Shown here: positions 59,349 to 64,000 of the stretch, piece after piece
Layout of the letters: every line of letters begins with the position of its first letter
How positions within the stretch are numbered: the stretch's first letter is position 1
DNA from: Rhodococcoides kyotonense
GTDB lineage: Bacteria > Actinomycetota > Actinomycetes > Mycobacteriales > Mycobacteriaceae
Direction: 5' to 3'
DNA length: 64,000 nt
Assembly (NCBI RefSeq): GCF_001645385.1
Contig: NZ_LVHI01000012.1
Coordinates: 607,541-671,540 of the forward strand
The notes under the pieces: model-generated
Database searches by the model: none
Seen by the model: the letters and a program-made list of their open reading frames with translations, nothing else
What the model was told of the DNA's origin: nothing
Position numbers and translations under genes: made by a program

Positions 59349-61235
59349 TCAGACTCGACGTCCACCCAGATGCTCGGCGAAGAACCTCTCCACCGCACGG
59401 TAGAAGCCGATGCTGTTCTCCGGGTTGACGAAGCCGTGCCCCTCGTCGTCGTACACGATGTAGTCGATGTCGACTCCCCGAGCCCGCAGCCGTTCGACGA
59501 CGTTGTCGGACTCGGCCTTCACGACGCGGGCATCGTTGGCGCCCTGGGCGATCAACAGCGGCGTGGTGATGTCGTCGAGCCGGGTGATGGGCGAACGCGC
59601 GAGCATGTCCGCTTCCTGCTCGGGAATCGCCGGGTCGCCGACGTACAGGTACCAGTTGTTGACCAGGCCGGGACGCGCGAAGGCCGGCTGAGTCCGCATG
59701 AAATTGGCCAGGTCCGAAATTCCCACGTAGTCGACGGACGCAGCGAAGACGTCTGGCGTGAATGCGGCACCGACGAGCGCCGCGTACCCGCCATAGGATC
59801 CGCCCATGATCGCGACGCGATCCCTGTCCGCGTATCCCTGAGTAATGGCCCATTCGACGCCGTCGATCAGATCGTCGTGCATCTTGCCGGCGAATTCACC
59901 GATCGCGGCCTGGGTATGCGCCTTCCCGTACCCGGTCGATCCGCGAAAGTTGACCTGCAGCACCGCATATCCGCGATTGGCCAGGAATTGCACGATCGGC
60001 ACGTACCTCCAGGCGTCGCGGTACCACGGACCGCCGTGGACCAGAAGAATCATCGGCAAACCCACAGGTTCGACGCCGACCGGAAGTGTCAGGTACGACG
60101 GCAGTTCCAGTCCGTCACGGGCGGTAATCGTCACCGGGGTCATCGGCGCCATGTCGTCGGGATTCAGATGCGGGTAGGGACGGAACAACTTTCGGCTCTC
60201 GCCCGTCGTGTGGTCGTAGTAGTAGGTCACTCCGGGATCTCGGTCGTGCGTGAACGCCACCACCCACTTTCGGCCACTGTCGTCCGAGGACATCGCGCCG
60301 ATATCGCCGTCGGACAACGCATTCAGATTCTTCACGACCTCGGCGAACTCCGAGTCGAACGTGTGTATCACCTGCCGTTCGCCGAGGTAGCGGGCTCCGA
60401 TCAACTCACCCGCCTTGTCGAAGATCAGCGGTGACTCCACCTGTTCGACGGCTCGGCGAGCAGCATCCAGTTCCAGCGTCGGATGACTGTCGACGACAGT
60501 CTCCTCTCCCGTGTCCAGGTCGACGCGGTTCAGCCGAGTGAGATCGCTGTCGGTCGTCGACGCGATCCACAATCCCGTGCCGTCGGCCGTGGGGTGGGTG
60601 ACGCCGACGCCCATCGGATAGTCGGCTCCGTCGAACGTCGTCACGTGCTGGACGACGTCCGAGCCCTTCTTTCGACGCGCAATGTTCATGCCGCCCTGCG
60701 CAGTCATCTCGAAGAGCAGGAGATCGCCCCCGACGCCGGGGGTCCAGGACTGGCCGGGCCCGGGGCTCTCGCCGATCATCGTCAATTCACCTGTGGCGAT
60801 CTCGAGTTCGTACAGATCGAACGCCGCCAGGTCGCGGGCATTCATGAGCAGCGTGACGACGCCCTCCTTCTCGCGCGAGCGTTCCAGCGCGTAGACCCGC
60901 GATCCAGGAAACGGCGTCAGGTCGACGGCATCGGCGTCGGGATCGTCGAGGTCGACGCGAAAGACGTGATGGTTTTCGTCACCACCCGAATCCTGAAGGT
61001 ACAGAAGCCACCGCGGGTTGTCCGTCCAGTGGTAGTCGAGCACGCTCCGAACGTCGTCGGCCGTCACACATCTTGCGTCGTCGTTGCCGTCGACATCCTG
61101 AACCCACACGTTGAGGCGGTTCTTCCATGGGGCCAGGAAGGCAATTCTGTTGCCGTCCGGCGAGATCGACGCTCCGGTCCGTGCCGGGGGTCCGAAGAAG
61201 TCGTCGAGGGAAATCAGTTCGGGTGCGTTCATCAT
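59349..61235 (-). CDS. S9-family prolyl oligopeptidase-like serine peptidase
   Basis: A 628-residue protein from ATG 61235 (AAGGAAG upstream). An N-terminal beta-propeller (about residues 20-370) precedes the alpha/beta-hydrolase domain (about 385-628). Catalytic Ser is in MGGSYGGYAALVG (about residue 480), Asp is probably in LLIAQGANDARV (about 565), and His in YDDEGHGFVNPEN (about 597). There is no signal peptide, so it is cytosolic. The family releases acyl-amino acids or dipeptides from oligopeptides. The longer frame upstream (to 61979) is not supported. Confidence 0.9.
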   Translation of the reverse strand: MMNAPELISLDDFFGPPARTGASISPDGNRIAFLAPWKNRLNVWVQDVDGNDDARCVTADDVRSVLDYHWTDNPRWLLYLQDSGGDENHHVFRVDLDDPDADAVDLTPFPGSRVYALERSREKEGVVTLLMNARDLAAFDLYELEIATGELTMIGESPGPGQSWTPGVGGDLLLFEMTAQGGMNIARRKKGSDVVQHVTTFDGADYPMGVGVTHPTADGTGLWIASTTDSDLTRLNRVDLDTGEETVVDSHPTLELDAARRAVEQVESPLIFDKAGELIGARYLGERQVIHTFDSEFAEVVKNLNALSDGDIGAMSSDDSGRKWVVAFTHDRDPGVTYYYDHTTGESRKLFRPYPHLNPDDMAPMTPVTITARDGLELPSYLTLPVGVEPVGLPMILLVHGGPWYRDAWRYVPIVQFLANRGYAVLQVNFRGSTGYGKAHTQAAIGEFAGKMHDDLIDGVEWAITQGYADRDRVAIMGGSYGGYAALVGAAFTPDVFAASVDYVGISDLANFMRTQPAFARPGLVNNWYLYVGDPAIPEQEADMLARSPITRLDDITTPLLIAQGANDARVVKAESDNVVERLRARGVDIDYIVYDDEGHGFVNPENSIGFYRAVERFFAEHLGGRRV

Positions 61236-61312
61236 TCTTCCTTCCATTTCTCTTCTCGGTTCTGGGGTTTCGGTATGGCCGCATGTCGGTCGCGAGGCGC
61301 ATGGGGTCGATC

Positions 61313-61933
61313 TCAGGACGCGGCCCAGATCGTTTCGAGATCCAGAATCTTGTTGTGACGCAACGTCAGGACACGTTCGGTCGCTGCGAGAATGCCTGCG
61401 ACGACCAGCGTCGTGTTGGCCCAGGCGGGTAATTGGATCGGCGACACGAATGTGCCGAACTGTTCTGCGACCATCGGTACCTTCGTTGCGATCTCGAGCG
61501 CGAACGACGCGGCCAGTACGAGGTTGACGACCAGAATGGCGATCGCTGCCCAGCCGATCGCGCGACTGAGCCTCGGGTGGCGACGATCGAAGCGTCGGCG
61601 ACGGTACTCCAGCGTGCCGGGGACAGGTGCGAGTCTGCGGCCGGTACCGTCGTCGGACACGAAATCGACTCGCGTGACGCCGTACAGCGAGACCGCCACC
61701 TCGATGGTGCCGCCGTCGATCTCGATGGAGGCGGGCAGGTCGTTCGTGGTGGCGAGGTATCCGTTCTCGTACAGCTGGACCGTGTCGTCCTCGGACAGCG
61801 AGTCCACCTCGACGGTGTACAGGATGGGCACGCCAGCCGATGACGGCCGCTCCAGCGTGTACAGATACCGGTTCAGCACCTGCCACGGCCTGAACGGACT
61901 CAGGCGCTTCGCGGGCGTAGGTTGCTCGTTCAC
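61313..61933 (-). CDS. Two-TM membrane protein of unknown function
   Basis: A 206-residue protein if started at GTG 61933; no ribosome site is clear and the frame is open to 62020, so the start is uncertain. The N-terminal soluble half reads PFRPWQVLNRYLYTLERPSS and GVPILYTVEVDSLSEDDTVQ and looks like a beta-rich domain. An Arg-rich stretch (RRRRFDRRHPRLSR) precedes two membrane segments (AIGWAAIAILVVNLVLAASF and the region near NTTLVVAGILAA). The basic stretch suggests a cytosolic N-terminus. Conserved in related rhodococci as far as I recall, with no known function. Confidence 0.65.
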   Translation of the reverse strand: MNEQPTPAKRLSPFRPWQVLNRYLYTLERPSSAGVPILYTVEVDSLSEDDTVQLYENGYLATTNDLPASIEIDGGTIEVAVSLYGVTRVDFVSDDGTGRRLAPVPGTLEYRRRRFDRRHPRLSRAIGWAAIAILVVNLVLAASFALEIATKVPMVAEQFGTFVSPIQLPAWANTTLVVAGILAATERVLTLRHNKILDLETIWAAS

Positions 61934-62124
61934 GCTGTACAGAGTCGTCGGTACGCCGCATTCTCGACAGTGCACACACGCACGAGTTCTGGTTACAGCA
62001 TCACGGGTGGAGCATGACATCTGTCATGAGGATGCCCGGCTCAACGGAATTACGCGATGGTTCGGTTGCGCTGCAACGGTTTACGTGCGGCAGTTCGGGG
62101 CAGGGTTTCCGGGCAGCACTGTAG

Positions 62125-62154
62125 GCGGCACACGTCGGGCTTCGTGTGTGCCGC
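62125..62154. terminator. Hairpin downstream of the 13E12-type gene
   Basis: GCGGCACAC and GTGTGCCGC (9-base arms) enclose a 12-base loop. It lies 77 bases beyond the stop of the minus-strand DUF222 gene. The rest of the interval from 61934 to 62230 shows no gene that I can support. Confidence 0.4.
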
Positions 62155-62230
62155 TGGGCGCGGATGTAGTTGTCGACCGGCTCAGCTGGGGCGGGCCGTC
62201 CTGCAGCCCACCACCCCAGCCGCCGCCGAA

Positions 62231-64000
62231 TCAGGCGGCCGGTGGATCGGCCTCCTCACCAACCGAATTCGGCCCGCCCGCAGATCCTCTACCGCCCGAC
62301 ACCCCGGTCGCCGGCTGCCCAACGGGTGTTCCCGCATCGGACCGGGTGGCGTGATCGTCGCGAATGTCATCGAAAAGCTCGGGCTGGACGGGATCGGACT
62401 GGAGGGTCTCAGGCTGGACGGTCTCGGGCTGGCAGGTAGCGGACTGAAGGGTCTCGGGCTGGACGGTCTCGGGCTGGCAGGTCGCGCGCGTGTCCGCCTC
62501 GGACACAGGCACACCCGACGCAGGGCTATCCGGCGCGGGCATGTCCGGTAGCGGAACCTCAGGGCAGGGATAGATGTATTCGTTCGGGTGATGAAAATGA
62601 TTGACCCGCCCCCTCCGGCTCGGATCGATCGACGCCGGCGCATGCCACAACGTACGCCCCGGATAGGGATGGTTTGCGCCGGCTTTCGTTGTCGCCCAAT
62701 CGTTGTTCCCCGGCCCCACCAACCGATGATGCTGATCGCAGCCAAACGTCAAATCCTCGATATCGGTATTACCGCCGGCCGCCCACTCCTTGACGTGATG
62801 GACCTGCGACCACGTCGCCGGACGAGTGCAGCCCGGAAAGCTACAACCCCGATCGGCTGCGATCAGCACGATCCGCTGATCCTCCGACGCAATCCGCTTG
62901 GTCCGCCGCAACTGCAACGGCCGCTCCTGCTCATCGAACAACACCAGATAGTGATGCGCGTGCGAGGCCATTCGAATGGCATCCCGCATCTTCACCAACG
63001 ACCCCGTCGCCGTCACCGCATGACCAGTGCCAGCCTCGAGATCCTTCCACGACATCGACACCACCGCCGTCACCGGCAACCCCCGATGCCGACCCATCTG
63101 CCCCGACGCCAACATCTGCCGAAACACCATCTTCACCGCATCATGCTGACGCCGACCCCTACCCCGCCGATCCCGACCCGCCCGCTCTTCAGCCGCCTTG
63201 TCTGGGGCAGTCTTGTCGGTAGCGGCCCCGTCTGCAGCAGTCCTATCTGCCGCGGCCGTGTCGGTAGAGGCATTGCCTGCAGCAGGGGTATCGGAATCGT
63301 CGACCCCCGGCTCGAACAACCCTTCATCCGTGCCGGCCGAATCGGTACCGTCGCCGTCCGAGCCAGTCGAACCGTCGTCACCACCCGAGCCGGTCGAATC
63401 ATGCTCGGCGTTAGGGCCATCCAAGACCTCCGCGTCGCCCGTGCCGGTCTCGGTGTCGGCGTCGGGGTCATCGGCCGCACCGGAGTCACCGGGCGCGTCA
63501 AGGTCACCGGTCGAGTCAGGGTCACCGGGGACGTCGGGATCATCGACCACCGGCGAAAGATCGGCACTGTTGCACTGCCCCGGCTTGGCCCACTTGGCCA
63601 ACACCGCCTCCAAATACGCCCGAAACTCCGCATCGACAACCATCCGCACCTTCGACAACCCATCCGGACCCTGCTCCTCCAACCGCACATAACACCGATC
63701 GGCCACCCGCTCCGGACTCTCGTCCTCCCCATCCGGATCGAGCACGTCATACAACCGGCCCGCCGCCGCCTTGAAATGATCCGGACCCAACTCCCGCGCC
63801 AACTGCGCCAACTGCGCCTCCGCACGCTCACGAGTTTCGACATCGACCTTCCCACCCAACCGGCGAAAGAACTTCCGCACGATCTGCTGATGCTCCTCCC
63901 CGATCACCCCGTCCTCACCAGCCCGCGAGGTATCCGCCGACAACGGCTCCAACCGCTCCCCCGTCAACGACGTCCGCTCCCCGAACTCCTTCGCCAACAA
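62231..64000 (-). CDS. DUF222/HNH endonuclease-domain protein (13E12 repeat family), 5' end outside window
   Basis: At least 589 codons, still open at the window edge. The DUF222 region (about the first 170 residues here: VRKFFRRLGGKVDVETRERAEAQL) is followed by a very acidic, low-complexity linker of about 110 residues rich in Asp, Gly, Ala and Thr. The second DUF222 part comes next (AVKMVFRQMLASGQMGRHRG), then an HNH domain with CSFPGCTRPATWSQVHHVKEWAAGG..CDQHHRLV. A Pro/Gln/Glu/Thr-rich tail holds two 15-residue repeats. These multi-copy genes are typical of mycobacteria and rhodococci; the activity is presumed nuclease and not established. Linker and tail make this copy longer than usual. 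Confidence 0.88.
   Translation of the reverse strand: MLAKEFGERTSLTGERLEPLSADTSRAGEDGVIGEEHQQIVRKFFRRLGGKVDVETRERAEAQLAQLARELGPDHFKAAAGRLYDVLDPDGEDESPERVADRCYVRLEEQGPDGLSKVRMVVDAEFRAYLEAVLAKWAKPGQCNSADLSPVVDDPDVPGDPDSTGDLDAPGDSGAADDPDADTETGTGDAEVLDGPNAEHDSTGSGGDDGSTGSDGDGTDSAGTDEGLFEPGVDDSDTPAAGNASTDTAAADRTAADGAATDKTAPDKAAEERAGRDRRGRGRRQHDAVKMVFRQMLASGQMGRHRGLPVTAVVSMSWKDLEAGTGHAVTATGSLVKMRDAIRMASHAHHYLVLFDEQERPLQLRRTKRIASEDQRIVLIAADRGCSFPGCTRPATWSQVHHVKEWAAGGNTDIEDLTFGCDQHHRLVGPGNNDWATTKAGANHPYPGRTLWHAPASIDPSRRGRVNHFHHPNEYIYPCPEVPLPDMPAPDSPASGVPVSEADTRATCQPETVQPETLQSATCQPETVQPETLQSDPVQPELFDDIRDDHATRSDAGTPVGQPATGVSGGRGSAGGPNSVGEEADPPAA
62396..62485. repeat. 45-base tandem duplication in the 13E12-type gene
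   Basis: Two adjacent 45-base units, 62396-62440 and 62441-62485, differ at three positions. They encode two copies of CQPETVQPETLQS plus two residues, in the C-terminal tail. Confidence 0.85.
63485..63538. repeat. Three 18-base imperfect tandem repeats in the linker
   Basis: GTCACCGG-led 18-base units start at 63485, 63503 and 63521. They encode the repeating D-x-x-G-D-x pattern of the acidic linker, consistent with growth by slippage. Confidence 0.7.

Noticed and set aside
63198..63692. 164-codon plus-strand frame rich in Ser, Val, Pro and Ala
   Set aside because: It is the antisense reading of the acidic linker of the DUF222 protein.

Overview
The window is high-GC actinobacterial DNA from a mycolic-acid genus, most likely Rhodococcus or the Rhodococcoides fascians group. 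This rests on gene content: an AlkB alkane hydroxylase cluster with two rubredoxins, a Tat-exported cholesterol oxidase, an MmpL-type RND exporter, many TetR and MarR regulators paired with MFS pumps, a DUF222/HNH (13E12-type) protein, and the secreted DUF6764-like protein. No rRNA, tRNA, CRISPR array, prophage or insertion sequence was seen. Genes are dense, and operons commonly have 1-4 base stop/start overlaps.

Layout. 1-3.4 kb: a partial STAS protein, a zinc alcohol dehydrogenase coupled to a CDGSH iron-sulfur protein, and convergent to them a haem-oxygenase-like iron enzyme with its MarR regulator. 3.5-9.5 kb: an RND exporter coupled to a secreted lipocalin, a MarR/FUSC divergent pair, and a qorB/HxlR divergent pair. 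9.5-16.6 kb: neutral ceramidase, a DUF1275 protein, an MFS-TetR operon, a secreted protein, an AbrB/AmoA-type membrane protein and a MarR regulator. 16.6-19.8 kb: a possible 31-residue protein with a perfect palindromic terminator, two CNNM/CorC proteins and a universal stress protein. 19.9-23 kb: tctCBA. 23-25.4 kb: alkB-rubA-rubA-tetR. 25.4-32.4 kb: a GNAT, an E1 alpha-beta fusion, a TetR-MFS operon divergent from an old yellow enzyme with repeated operators, and a frameshifted DUF5996 gene. 32.4-40 kb: cholesterol oxidase, LysR-TetR, a D-malate/tartrate dehydrogenase operon, and a TetR/DHA2 pump pair.

40-50.4 kb is the most metabolic section. An MHS transporter diverges from an operon of CoA ligase, APH-type kinase and acyl-CoA dehydrogenase, which resembles the logic of levulinate / 4-hydroxy-acid catabolism. 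It is followed by an alcohol dehydrogenase, a DUF59 protein and an amidohydrolase of the kind that accompany propane monooxygenases, facing an AcoR-type regulator, but with no monooxygenase genes. 50.4-64 kb: a flavin monooxygenase remnant, nsrR-hmp, an MFS/ROK pair, DUF3140/DUF2945, an ECF42-type sigma factor with its DGPF partner, a VOC protein, an orphan sugar-ABC ATPase, an S9 peptidase, a membrane protein and the 13E12-type protein running off the end.

The most unusual structure is a family of four nearly identical 42-base palindromes at gene 3' ends (6194, 22998, 39961, 45543). Their arms co-vary, and in two copies the repeat itself supplies the last codons and the TAG stop of the upstream gene. 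Several inverted-repeat operators also occur in matched pairs, tying regulators to their likely targets.
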